A stretch of DNA of 64,000 nt from JAIVGV01 sp036389335 (lineage in GTDB: Bacteria; Acidobacteriota; Blastocatellia; Pyrinomonadales; Pyrinomonadaceae). The position numbers were made by a program, and so were the translations under genes. The DNA lies in contig DASVQC010000044.1 of NCBI GenBank assembly GCA_036389335.1, forward strand, positions 1 to 64,000. Direction: 5' to 3'. The notes beneath the pieces were generated by a model. The model had not been told where the DNA came from, ran no database searches, and saw nothing but the letters and a program-made list of their open reading frames with translations. Below, piece after piece: positions 12,901 through 19,849 of this stretch (within the stretch, counting starts at the first letter, position 1; the number at the start of each line of letters is the position of its first letter).

Positions 12901-13380
12901 ATGACGATGAAACTGCTCGCAATACCATTCCTGCTGGCGTGCTTGAGTGTTCCCGCTCAGCAATCCGACTGTCCGTGTCGGAAGACTGATGAAGGGACGC
13001 AGTATTGGCATATGCAGATGATGCCCGTAAAGGAGAAAGAAACGCTACGGGAGATTCATGGCGAGGTGTTTGCTAATGCTGCCGAGCCCTCCCCGTTGGA
13101 AGGTGTTGTCGTCGAGGTCTACGATAACCCTGATGTGGCGCTGCATTCGTATCCTTCACATTCAACCGATGATTCACCCGAAAAAGCGCAGAAGAGACTG
13201 GCGGCCTGCAAGACCGGCGTCGATGGTAGGTTCTGCTTTCCCGGCATCCCGCCGGGGAGGTATGAAGTGCGCGTGAGCAAAGAGCTGTGGCAACTACAAC
13301 CCATCATTATCAAGCTCGATCCTCGCAGCCGGCGAAGTTCAAAGAAGGGGCTGAGAGTGATGCTGCATGCGGGCGTATAA
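12901..13380 (+). CDS. Cassette A: secreted carboxypeptidase-regulatory-like protein
   Basis: The 159-residue product has a signal peptide (MKLLAIPFLLACLSVPA, if the second ATG at 12907 is used). Its single beta-sandwich domain resembles the carboxypeptidase regulatory-like fold: GEVFANAAEPSPLEGVVVEVYDN, GVDGRFCFPGIPPGRYEVRV, with a C-terminal basic segment. The domain is non-enzymatic and usually found in cell-surface proteins. The gene starts only 10 bases after the cassette left end and has no ribosome-binding site. Its stop lies 10 bases before attC2. Two N-terminal cysteines (DCPC) suggest an oxidised exported protein. Exact role is unknown. Confidence 0.75.
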   Translation: MTMKLLAIPFLLACLSVPAQQSDCPCRKTDEGTQYWHMQMMPVKEKETLREIHGEVFANAAEPSPLEGVVVEVYDNPDVALHSYPSHSTDDSPEKAQKRLAACKTGVDGRFCFPGIPPGRYEVRVSKELWQLQPIIIKLDPRSRRSSKKGLRVMLHAGV

Positions 13381-13390
13381 AATGCGCGCA

Positions 13391-13499
13391 ATCTAACAAG
13401 TCATTCGAGATGACGCCCCGATAGCAGGCTTCTCATCAATCTTCCTCCGATGTAGATTGAACGCTGTTCGCGGGGCGCATCTCAATTCCAGCGTTAGAC
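13391..13499 (+). other. attC site of cassette A
   Basis: R'' is ATCTAAC (13391-13397) and R' is GTTAGAC (13493-13499). The L'' arm CGAGATGACGCCCCG pairs with the L' arm CGGGGCGCATCTC, leaving one extrahelical A, as expected of attC folding. The interior GATAGCAGGCT...TCATC motif is shared with the sites at 16266 and 17217. Confidence 0.88.
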
Positions 13500-13537
13500 C
13501 TGCGGTTGAGTGAAAGGACTATTAGACGGGGCATCCT

Positions 13538-13870
13538 ATGGCAAAGACTCGTACTAAGATCATCACCAGTTTTGTCCTTATCGCGGCGGCGGTCGGAGTG
13601 GTTTACGCTTGGACTTCGATGCCCAACGCTCCTAGATGGGAGCGCGGCTATTCTCAGATAGCGGCTGGGGACTCGGGGCAGAAGGTTGTAGAAATTCTTG
13701 GAAAGCCGACGGAGATTAAAGATTGCCATAGCACGAGATATTCAGCCCCGCGTGAAATATGGGAGGAATGTGCTGAAGAGTATTGGTATATCGCTTCCAT
13801 GCAAGAGTGGGGATATGTCTTGGACGCCGACGGTAAGGTGCTTACGAAATGGCACAGCGTCTCGCCTTGA
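13538..13870 (+). CDS. Cassette B: small anchored protein, possible BamE-like fold
   Basis: The 110-residue product begins with a basic stretch and one hydrophobic segment (TSFVLIAAAVGVVYAW), a signal anchor or signal peptide. The following domain, YSQIAAGDSGQKVVEILGKPTEI, then WYIASMQEWGYVLDADGKVLTKWH, matches the spacing of SmpA/BamE-like small domains (G-x-s...V...lG.P, followed by a beta hairpin). The similarity is weak and no lipobox is seen, so a role in outer-membrane assembly cannot be claimed. It lies alone in its cassette with a weak ribosome-binding site and is AT-richer than chromosomal genes nearby. Confidence 0.7.
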   Translation: MAKTRTKIITSFVLIAAAVGVVYAWTSMPNAPRWERGYSQIAAGDSGQKVVEILGKPTEIKDCHSTRYSAPREIWEECAEEYWYIASMQEWGYVLDADGKVLTKWHSVSP

Positions 13871-13909
13871 AATTATCCCCGCTAGGGCGTCTTGAATTGT
13901 CCCGCGCAG

Positions 13910-13995
13910 GTCTAACAACGGCATGCACCCGAACCGCACTAGCGCGGCTCTCATCATCAAAGGCAGCAGCGGGCGGGTGATGCCGGGCGTTATGC
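13910..13995 (+). other. attC site of cassette B
   Basis: R'' is GTCTAAC (13910-13916) and R' is GTTATGC (13989-13995). GGCATGCACCCGAACCGC pairs with GCGGGCGGGTGATGCC with two bulged bases. The arms closely match those of the site at 15139, showing a second attC subfamily in the same array. Confidence 0.87.
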
Positions 13996-14046
13996 GCTAA
14001 CGTCGAGCCATCCACATTCGGAACAGCAGTGAAAGGAAAGAAGATA

Positions 14047-14469
14047 ATGACGGCACGGTATCTTATGCGCGCCATGCTACTTCTAATCGGCGGTGCCATG
14101 ATTTTGGCCTCCGCCCTCGTCCATGCCATGATCAATGTCCCACACCTGCGTGAGGACATGCAGGAGATCGGCATGCGCCCGACACTCTTCGGCGCTGTGT
14201 CGCTGGTCCTTTATTTCAGCGTCATCGCGATGTTCGCATTTGCCGCCTTGGTCCTCAACAGTGCGCTCTCGTTGCTGCGAGGGAGGGTGCCGCAATCGAT
14301 CCCGCTGTGGCTCACTGCCGGCACCTACTTGATCTTCGGCGGTGTGGCCTTCGTTAAAATCGCGCCCAGTCCACACTACCTAGGCTACGCATTTATGGGG
14401 TTGTTAGTGGCGATTGGTGCGGCGTTAAGCGTTTCAGGTGTGGAGCAAGGCATGCCGGGGCGCGCCTAA
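14047..14469 (+). CDS. Cassette C: four-helix membrane protein
   Basis: The 140-residue product has four predicted membrane helices: MLLLIGGAMILASALVHAM, LFGAVSLVLYFSVIAMFAFAALVL, IPLWLTAGTYLIFGGVAFV and YAFMGLLVAIGAALSV. Charged residues between helices 1 and 2 include a conserved-looking HLREDMQEIGM loop. I do not assign a family, although small acidobacterial and proteobacterial membrane proteins of this length are common. The ATG at 14047 is preferred over a GTG at 14029 because an AAAGGAAAGAAG ribosome-binding site lies between them. The stop codon overlaps the R'' core of attC (14464-14470), so the gene fills its cassette. Confidence 0.72.
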   Translation: MTARYLMRAMLLLIGGAMILASALVHAMINVPHLREDMQEIGMRPTLFGAVSLVLYFSVIAMFAFAALVLNSALSLLRGRVPQSIPLWLTAGTYLIFGGVAFVKIAPSPHYLGYAFMGLLVAIGAALSVSGVEQGMPGRA

Positions 14470-14551
14470 CAACCAGCTCAACCGGACTCGCCATCGAGCG
14501 CACTTCTTGATCTCGGGCTCTCATGCTCGCCGGTTATCTGGAGCGTTATGC
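14464..14551 (+). other. attC site of cassette C
   Basis: R'' is GCCTAAC (14464-14470), overlapping the stop codon of the cassette gene, and R' is GTTATGC (14545-14551). Arms CAACCGGACTCGCC and CTCGCCGGTTAT pair imperfectly. The R'' differs by one base from the complement of the cassette's left end, the only such mismatch in the array. Confidence 0.85.
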
Positions 14552-14583
14552 GCTAGTCTGTCGCGTGGAAGAGGTTAATCCTA

Positions 14584-15129
14584 ATGCGTCGTCTCACACT
14601 TCGAATTGCTGTCGCGTTCCTCACATTCCTCATTGGCGTCGCCACCGCTTCGATCTGGATGGTTTCTCGAATTGCTGGAAAGGAAGAGCCGCCGTGTCGA
14701 GGTTGCGCTGAACTCTACTCATCGTCGGAAATTCCGACCGTCACTCTCTGCGAGATTTCTGCGAATCCAGAACAATATCGGGGTAAGCTCGTTCGCGTCC
14801 GCGCCGTGTTTCACAATGATGCCGGGGCAATCCACTTTTTCGACTCGTGTGGCAGCGGCGGGACGATGTATGCGGGGATCGGCGAATCTTGTGGGGCGTG
14901 CGCCGGAACTTGGAAGGCCCTCTCGGTTTATAGCGGGTATAAAACTTGGTATGACAGTGATGCTAGGGTTGCCGTAATAGGGCGCGCGGGTCACATCGGT
15001 GGTAAAAATTTCTACCGTGACTTCGATGGGTTCAACATCTTGTGCCTAGAGAGGGTTGAGCCGGTTGGCTTAGGCGTGTGGCAGCGAATCTATTACACAA
15101 TCGGGGAAGCTGCTAGCACCGTCTTCTAA
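14584..15129 (+). CDS. Cassette D: exported protein with OB-like core
   Basis: The 181-residue product has an N-terminal membrane anchor or signal (LRIAVAFLTFLIGVATASIW) and a Cys-containing linker (PPCRGCAEL). Its globular domain opens with VTLCEISANPEQYRGKLVRVRAVF, a pattern seen in small OB-fold (tRNA_anti-like) exported proteins of acidobacteria. Six further cysteines follow the linker (ESCGACAGTW and others), consistent with disulphides outside the cytoplasm. A GAGG ribosome-binding site precedes the ATG. The gene is alone in its cassette and ends 9 bases before its attC. Function is unknown. Confidence 0.72.
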   Translation: MRRLTLRIAVAFLTFLIGVATASIWMVSRIAGKEEPPCRGCAELYSSSEIPTVTLCEISANPEQYRGKLVRVRAVFHNDAGAIHFFDSCGSGGTMYAGIGESCGACAGTWKALSVYSGYKTWYDSDARVAVIGRAGHIGGKNFYRDFDGFNILCLERVEPVGLGVWQRIYYTIGEAASTVF

Positions 15130-15138
15130 ACGCGCCGC

Positions 15139-15241
15139 GCATAACAACGGCATGCACCCGACCGCGAGTAGCGGCACTCTCATCCGCAAGACTTGGCCGT
15201 AATTAGATTGTGTGCGCGGCGGGTGATGCCGGGCGTTCGGC
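15139..15241 (+). other. attC site of cassette D
   Basis: R'' is GCATAAC (15139-15145), exactly complementary to the cassette's left end GTTATGC, and R' is GTTCGGC (15235-15241). Arms GGCATGCACCCGACCGCG and GCGCGGCGGGTGATGCC pair with small bulges. It belongs to the same subfamily as the site at 13910. Confidence 0.87.
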
Positions 15242-15443
15242 GGCGCGTTGAATTATTCTCTCAAATACAATTGGCTTCCGCCTCCACAGAATGTTGAACA
15301 AAGGTAGGATTGAACATTACTCTATTCGAGGACTGAAACAATCGTCCCGGTCAGCGTTACGTTTCTTCCGGGAAAATCACCCATAGATACCAGCACGAAA
15401 TCCAAGCAAGGACTCGTGCAAATCTGTTCCCGAGGAGAAAATC

Positions 15444-16121
15444 ATGAAAGCGCTAACTGGTCTAATCGTCCTCTTTCTGGCGGCGACTTTGGCACCCGAG
15501 GCCGAGGGTCAGACCGCCGGCACCAGCAGGAGCATGGCCTCGGCGACCTGTTTCTGTAAAATATCTATGAATGACTTGACGAACCAAAATTCTGCGTCAG
15601 GCGTTCTTTTGGATCTGACGGGCGCCGTCAACAAGACGTACACAGGGCTGTTTCCCCAAAACGATAATAATCAGACTGACTGCAATACGCGTTGTACTAC
15701 CGCAGCCGCGTCATACACAGGAAGTCAAAGCATTGCGGCTGCGGCCTGTGCAGCAGGCGCGCCTAACGGAACGGTCGTGAGAGCTTGGAGCGCGGTCGGA
15801 ACGAGGGAGTATAAATCGGCTCAGCAAATCGGAGTGCTGATCAACCAGCCTCAAGTGACGAAGACGACCTGCACCTGCCCGGCCAGTTGGACGTGCAACG
15901 GCTGCTCGCCGCAAGTGGCTGGCGGCGTCACAACCGACGGCAAGTGCAAGAAGTTGTCTTGCCAACCCTTCAGCATCTCTCCCTTTCCACCGGACGGAAC
16001 ACAGGTCGGCTCATGGGGCTTCACATGGGGCAACGCCCTTTACGCATGGGGAACACCTGCAAACGGTGGGGCACCGAACTGCGTTACCTCGGTAGTCTCG
16101 CCAGCCGTGTGTAAGTTCTAA
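15444..16121 (+). CDS. Cassette E: secreted cysteine-rich protein
   Basis: The 225-residue product begins with a clean signal peptide (MKALTGLIVLFLAATLAPEAEG). The mature part holds about 15 cysteines in paired patterns (ATCFCK, DCNTRC, CTCPASWTCNGCS, KCKKLSCQ), so it is very likely disulphide-bonded outside the cytoplasm. Thr, Ser and Asn are abundant and no enzymatic motif is visible. No family is recognised. A GAGGAG ribosome-binding site lies upstream of the ATG. The cassette is unusual in having about 200 bases before the gene and about 145 between its stop and attC, so it may be a fusion of two older cassettes. Confidence 0.72.
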   Translation: MKALTGLIVLFLAATLAPEAEGQTAGTSRSMASATCFCKISMNDLTNQNSASGVLLDLTGAVNKTYTGLFPQNDNNQTDCNTRCTTAAASYTGSQSIAAAACAAGAPNGTVVRAWSAVGTREYKSAQQIGVLINQPQVTKTTCTCPASWTCNGCSPQVAGGVTTDGKCKKLSCQPFSISPFPPDGTQVGSWGFTWGNALYAWGTPANGGAPNCVTSVVSPAVCKF

Positions 16122-16265
16122 GGGTGAATAGAATCAGACGCGGATAACGGTCTGGTTAACAACTGATGGAGAGGGACGTAGCAAAAATCGCGGCATCTGC
16201 TGCGGGTTCACATTTATCTCGCATCGCTCAGAGGAAGCGACAACCATTTAGTTCACTACGTCACC

Positions 16266-16374
16266 GCCGAACAAGTCATTCGACCCGACCGCCCGATAGC
16301 ATGGCTCTCATCATTTTTCCTTGCGATAATGTTGAATGCCATTCGCGGGCGGCGGGTCAATTCCAGCGTTAGGC
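16266..16374 (+). other. attC site of cassette E
   Basis: R'' is the unusual GCCGAAC (16266-16272), which is nevertheless the exact complement of this cassette's left end GTTCGGC. R' is GTTAGGC (16368-16374). Arms CATTCGACCCGACCGCCCG and CGGGCGGCGGGTCAATTCC pair with one bulged A. Confidence 0.87.
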
Positions 16375-16417
16375 TGCCTTAATGCGGAGTGGTGTTTTAG
16401 CGTGAGATGAGCCACCC

Positions 16418-16483
16418 TAGGTAAACAGATCAGGCTATAACCTGTGATTTTCGTTTACCTAAATTAGTAATCGTTGGTACAAT
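16418..16483 (+). promoter_or_regulatory. Inverted repeat and -10-like box before cassette F gene
   Basis: TAGGTAAAC (16418-16426) and GTTTACCTA (16453-16461) form a 9-bp inverted repeat, with a smaller CAGG/CCTG pair inside. A TACAAT -10-like box follows at 16478-16483. The cassette may carry its own promoter, with the repeat as an operator; inference. Confidence 0.35.
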
Positions 16484-16547
16484 GGGTTTTGCGTCGCGGC
16501 CTGTTTTTTACTCACACACTCACTGAGACTTCCAGAGTTGAACCCTC

Positions 16548-17189
16548 ATGGCAAAAAAGGAAATCGACCACGATAAATTTAAGAACATCGCTTCCGGGGT
16601 TCAGAGTTTGGTCATTGCCCTGGGTGTCTTAATAGGGGGTGTCTGGACACTCTATCTATTTACTTCTCTCAATACGAGGGCCAGGGCTTTAGCCGAATTT
16701 GAAGAACTCAAGCGCAAAAATCATCAAGGCGTGATTACGATAGATATTAAAGCCGAGCAGGAAGACATTCCCGATGACAAAGGACGATCTATCAAAATCA
16801 ATATTCAAGCGACGAACTTAGGGGATAGTAATAGCAAACTTAAACTCGGAGATAGCCCCTTGATAGTTATCAAATTGCAGCCCGATAACGAAGGCCGCCT
16901 GCATAAAGAGTGGGTGAAGACCTCTTACATCCCTTATTTCAATCCTGATAAGCTCGCTTCGCCTGACTCCAAGCCGGGTGATCTTATCGAGCCGCAGGAT
17001 ATCGAACTACTGCGAGCCGGACAGACAGAATCCTTTCCTACGTGGTTTCACGTAGAAGAGGCAGGATTATATTTTATTGAATTTGCGCCAGAACTAACGG
17101 GCGACGATCTTAAAAAGGTTCAACAGGCTACCGGCGAACCGAACCGTATTTTCCGCGCGACCGGCCAGACCTTTATCGTTGTCAAATGA
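16548..17189 (+). CDS. Cassette F: single-pass membrane protein, unknown
   Basis: The 213-residue product has a short charged N-terminus, one membrane helix (SLVIALGVLIGGVWTLYLFT, about residues 20-42) and a soluble domain of about 165 residues rich in beta-strand patterns (GVITIDIKAEQEDI, IKINIQATNLGDSNSKL, SPLIVIKLQPDNEG). The middle resembles an immunoglobulin-like sandwich that would face the periplasm. No enzyme motif is seen and I do not recognise the family. Codon use is clearly AT-richer than the chromosome around it. It is the last intact cassette gene. Confidence 0.72.
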   Translation: MAKKEIDHDKFKNIASGVQSLVIALGVLIGGVWTLYLFTSLNTRARALAEFEELKRKNHQGVITIDIKAEQEDIPDDKGRSIKINIQATNLGDSNSKLKLGDSPLIVIKLQPDNEGRLHKEWVKTSYIPYFNPDKLASPDSKPGDLIEPQDIELLRAGQTESFPTWFHVEEAGLYFIEFAPELTGDDLKKVQQATGEPNRIFRATGQTFIVVK

Positions 17190-17216
17190 CCTCCATTTTG
17201 CCTTCCCCGGCCTGCG

Positions 17217-17326
17217 GCCTAACAACTCATTCAACCGGACGCGCCGATAGTATCTCTCTCATGGCGCTTCCTTGAATAGAATGTTGGATGCTATTCGCGG
17301 CGCGCCGGTTAATTCGGGCGTTAGAT
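17217..17326 (+). other. attC site of cassette F
   Basis: R'' is GCCTAAC (17217-17223), the exact complement of the cassette's left end GTTAGGC, and R' is GTTAGAT (17320-17326). CAACCGGACGCGCC pairs with GGCGCGCCGGTTAA with one extrahelical A. This is the clearest attC of the set. Confidence 0.9.
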
Positions 17327-17330
17327 TACT

Positions 17331-17390
17331 ATGAGAATATCAAGTCCGACCGGAACGCTTTTCTTAGGGCTTGTGTTTTGCTGCGGGTAG
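17331..17390 (+). pseudogene. Truncated seventh cassette gene (signal peptide only)
   Basis: Four bases after the last attC an ATG opens a frame encoding MRISSPTGTLFLGLVFCCG before a stop at 17388-17390. It reads like the beginning of an exported protein, and no attC follows. The frame runs into the 3' end of the opposite-strand XRE gene, so the rest of cassette G was probably lost by a rearrangement. Confidence 0.4.
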
Positions 17391-17636
17391 CTTATCGGGC
17401 AGGTCTAATTCGTCATCAATTAACCTCTCAACGCAGACCCCGGCGATTCTGGCATACTTCAAAAGAATTGGTAGGGGCGGTTCCCCGTTGCCTATTTCGT
17501 ATTCTGAAATCCTGTTCTGAGTCAGGTCGACTTCCAACCTCCTGATTAATTCGTTCTGGGAAAGCCCTAAGCTCGTCCGAACCTGTACGAGTTTTTCGGA
17601 CAGTCTTTTCGGCTTGAGACGCGCACCCCTCGCCAT
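17364..17636 (-). CDS. XRE-family helix-turn-helix regulator (copy 1)
   Basis: The 90-residue protein is a single Cro/CI-type HTH domain: LVQVRTSLGLSQNELIRRL, then NRISEYEIGNGEPPLPILLKYARIAGV, and a short acidic-basic tail. A CAGGAGGA ribosome-binding site lies before the ATG. It is about 60 percent identical by eye to the neighbour at 17746, and even the bases before both start codons match, so the two arose by duplication. It faces the cassette array from its downstream end. It is likely a DNA-binding repressor; its target is unknown. It could also be an antitoxin without a visible toxin. Confidence 0.85.
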   Translation of the reverse strand: MARGARLKPKRLSEKLVQVRTSLGLSQNELIRRLEVDLTQNRISEYEIGNGEPPLPILLKYARIAGVCVERLIDDELDLPDKLPAAKHKP

Positions 17637-17745
17637 CAGAAGCTTCCTCCTGACAGATAGATTAGTCCTACGCGGTGATGATACCGAGATGTTTGTAACG
17701 AGTTAAGACCTGAATAAGTCTCTAAAAAGTAGCTTGGAAGACCTA

Positions 17746-18012
17746 TCAACGTCGAGCCCTCTTCGGAGGGCTTTTTAAATCCAGTTCGTCATCCACCAGA
17801 ACATCCATACTCACACCAGCTAATCGCGCATACTGCAAAAGGATCGGTAACGCAGGCTCGTTCTTTCCGAGTTCGTATTCTGAAATCCTTGAGGAATGGA
17901 TATCGAACCCTAGACGGCTGTGCATTTCCGCTTGCGAAAGACCCAGCCCGATGCGAACTTGCCGTAGCTTCTCGGCAAGATGTTTCGGCCTCAGACGCGC
18001 CCGCCTACCCAT
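17746..18012 (-). CDS. XRE-family helix-turn-helix regulator (copy 2)
   Basis: This 88-residue paralogue of the preceding gene has the HTH core LRQVRIGLGLSQAEMHSRLGF, then SSRISEYELGKNEPALPILLQYARLAGV, and ends in a basic tail (PPKRARR). The ATG at 18012 is chosen because it aligns with the start of copy 1 and has GGAG upstream; an in-frame start at 18039 would add nine residues. The two genes are tandem on the minus strand, 109 bases apart, and could regulate each other or bind related operators. No toxin or phage gene is adjacent. Confidence 0.85.
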   Translation of the reverse strand: MGRRARLRPKHLAEKLRQVRIGLGLSQAEMHSRLGFDIHSSRISEYELGKNEPALPILLQYARLAGVSMDVLVDDELDLKSPPKRARR

Positions 18013-18201
18013 CAGAAGTTGTCTCCTGACGGGTTGCAAATTCGCGTAAATAAGCGTAGCCTTACGTCCTTGAAGTGTTCCGCCGTGAGTATGAACCTTT
18101 CATGCTCAACGGCGATGCTCATCAATGCTTTGAGGTTGAGGAGCTACGCATCCGACCGTTGCCGTGTTTTCAAAGAAACGAGCGCGGCGAGGATACCATA
18201 G

Positions 18202-18548
18202 ATGACCCTCACCATCCTGCACGTCGAAGACAACTCCTTCGTCGCCGATGCGGTCAGGGACATGCTGGAAGAGGAGGGGTGGAGCGTCGTCACCTGCTCG
18301 GACGGCGCGACGGCTCTGAACAGGCTGGCGACCGGGGACGCTTACGACTTACTGATCCTCGACAACCAACTGCCCGGCGCGAGCGGAATGGAGATCGTGC
18401 GCTACGCGCGTTCCCTCCCCTCTCGCCGACACACGCCCATCATCATGTTCTCCGCCACGGAGAGTAGCGGGTCGGGGCCAACGTTTATTTAAGGAAGCCG
18501 AACGACATAGGCAGGCTGATCGAGACCATCGTTAGTTTAACGGGATAG
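18202..18548 (+). pseudogene. Single-domain response regulator, frameshifted near its end
   Basis: The frame from ATG 18202 encodes a CheY-like receiver: acidic pair in LHVEDN, phosphoacceptor Asp in LLILDNQLPG, and the T in IIMFSAT. After residue 88 it runs into an early stop at 18490-18492. In the frame shifted by -1, CGG at 18468 opens RVGANVYLRKPNDIGRLIET and ends at a normal-looking stop at 18546-18548. That part holds the conserved lysine of the receiver fold and helix 5. A small deletion near 18465 therefore seems to have broken the gene, unless it is a sequencing error. There is no output domain and no kinase nearby. Confidence 0.75.
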
Positions 18549-18606
18549 GGGGCGTTTCGGGCTCGCCCCCTTGCGCTGGCACGCTTGCGGGCTGTGCCGC
18601 GCAGAC

Positions 18607-18643
18607 GCGAGACCGCCGTGGGGCGAGGGCACGGCGGTCTCGC
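18607..18643. terminator. 14-bp GC-rich stem-loop
   Basis: GCGAGACCGCCGTG (18607-18620) pairs perfectly with CACGGCGGTCTCGC (18630-18643) around a 9-base loop. It lies after the response regulator. There is no T-run, but AAATTAAA follows. Confidence 0.6.
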
Positions 18644-18680
18644 ACAAATTAAAGAAGGCCGTGGTAAAAGCAGCTAAACG

Positions 18681-18985
18681 TACTGTTTCCCGCCATTTGC
18701 AGCGATAATTCACATTTTCCGACGCTCAAAGACGCCGTTCCCGGCGCATAAGCTGCCATTTCCGGGCGCGAAGTCACCATTTCCCGTGTGAAACTCTCCA
18801 TTTCCGCCGTGAAAGTTGCCGTTTCCGCCGTGAAAGTTGCCGTTTCCGGCGCGAAAGTTGTCATTTCCACGCGCAAACCCCTTATTTCCACGGTGAAAGT
18901 TCCTGTTTCCGTGGTGAAAGTCGCTGTTTCCGTCGGTGGAGAGTCGGTTTCCGGCGTGGAAGTCTTCGTTTCCACGGCGGGCGGG
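18681..18985. repeat. 21-bp tandem repeat block (about 13 units)
   Basis: Units of about 21 bases follow the pattern GAAAGTTGCCGTTTCCGCCGT with divergence between copies. The length is seven codons, so both strands carry open frames with a 7-residue periodicity. The + strand gives VKVAVSA repeats. The - strand gives a 108-residue frame (18649-18975) with ETATFTA repeats that starts at an ATG. Neither has a convincing ribosome-binding site. It may be non-coding satellite DNA or a small repeat protein; no gene is otherwise seen between 18549 and 19156. Confidence 0.7.
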
Positions 18986-19156
18986 GCGGGGGGCGGGGTG
19001 TGAGTTGGGGGCGGTAGAAAAACTCTGTCCGGGCGGCGGGGTTGAAGTTATAATCGCGCCAGTCGAGCCGAGGGCAGGGTCGAGCCCCAGACACTCAAAA
19101 CCCGCTCGGAGGACGCCTCACGCTTCCTTCGACTTCACACTCACAGGAGAATCCCC

Positions 19157-19849
19157 ATGAAAGATTCCGAAACCCGTCGGCTGGAGACGTTCATACGCGT
19201 GCGCCAGTTCGGCGTGGCGCACGCGCAGACCTTCCCGGCCAACTCCCGCGGCGGCGAACTGATCACCGAAATCAGCACGGTCATCTCGCTGATGGAGGGT
19301 TTCACCTCCGCGCAGGACTCCGGCAAACGCGGCGCGATGGAGGGGACGGCCCTCGTCGCCGTCGCGCGCGAGGAGCTGCGCGAAGACCTCGAAGCCGTCC
19401 GGCGCACCGCCCGCGCCATGTCTCTCACCACGCCCGGCCTCGAAGAGAAGTTTCGCCTGCCGCGCAAGACGCGCGATCAGGAGTTGCTCGCCGCCGCCCG
19501 ATCCTTCGCGGCAGACGCCGCGCCGCTCAAAGCCGAGTTCATACGGCGCGGGCTGCCCGCCGACTTCGTGGAAGACCTGAGCGCGGACGCCGACGCGTTC
19601 GCCGCGGCAATCGAGAATCAGGCGCAGAGGTCTGGCGAGCGCGTCGCCGCCACCGCCGCCGTGGACGCGGCAATCGAGCGCGGCGCCGACGCCGTCAAGG
19701 AGTTGGACGCCGTCGTGCGCAACGTCTTTCGCGACGACGCGGGCGTGCTCGCCGAATGGACGAGCGCGAGCCACACGGAGCGCGCGTCGCGCCGCGCCGC
19801 CGTCAGGACGGACGCGAACGCGACCCCGCCCCCGCCCGCCCACCCCTGA
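19157..19849 (+). CDS. Helical protein of unknown function
   Basis: The 230-residue product is soluble and almost entirely helical, with no cysteine and no signal peptide. It begins SETRRLETFIRVRQFGVAHAQTFP, continues with amphipathic helices around ELITEISTVISLMEGF, RTARAMSLTTPGLEEKFRLP and VKELDAVVRNVFRDD, and ends in a Pro-rich tail. I recall such proteins mostly from acidobacterial genomes, without a known role. An ACAGGAGA ribosome-binding site lies a few bases before the ATG. The gene stands alone between the 21-bp repeats and a large palindrome. Confidence 0.75.
   Translation: MKDSETRRLETFIRVRQFGVAHAQTFPANSRGGELITEISTVISLMEGFTSAQDSGKRGAMEGTALVAVAREELREDLEAVRRTARAMSLTTPGLEEKFRLPRKTRDQELLAAARSFAADAAPLKAEFIRRGLPADFVEDLSADADAFAAAIENQAQRSGERVAATAAVDAAIERGADAVKELDAVVRNVFRDDAGVLAEWTSASHTERASRRAAVRTDANATPPPPAHP

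Larger units (their letters stand above)
12764..17326 (+). mobile_element. Integron-type gene-cassette array (no integrase seen)
   Basis: Six consecutive gene-plus-attC units lie on the + strand, each with a single orphan gene followed by an imperfect palindrome of 86-110 bases. Each palindrome is bounded by RYYYAAC and GTTRRRY-like core sites. The first 7 bases of a cassette (G plus TTRRRY) are the reverse complement of the RYYYAAC at its own end in five of six cassettes. The pairs are GTTAGAT/ATCTAAC, GTTAGAC/GTCTAAC, GTTATGC/GCATAAC, GTTCGGC/GCCGAAC and GTTAGGC/GCCTAAC; cassette C differs at one base. That is what excision as circles predicts. The DNA is visibly less GC-rich than its flanks. 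No tyrosine recombinase is encoded in the window, so this is a cluster of attC sites lacking an integrase, or a distal part of a larger integron. Confidence 0.88.

Noticed and set aside
18075..18201. Open frame before the response regulator reading REYEPFMLNGDAHQCFEVEE
   Set aside because: The stretch looks partly protein-like, but the frame continues through the start of the receiver gene in the wrong phase and no family is recognised; it may be a remnant, which cannot be supported.
18693..18985. CRISPR array
   Set aside because: The 21-bp units are contiguous with no spacers and diverge from one another; no cas gene is near.
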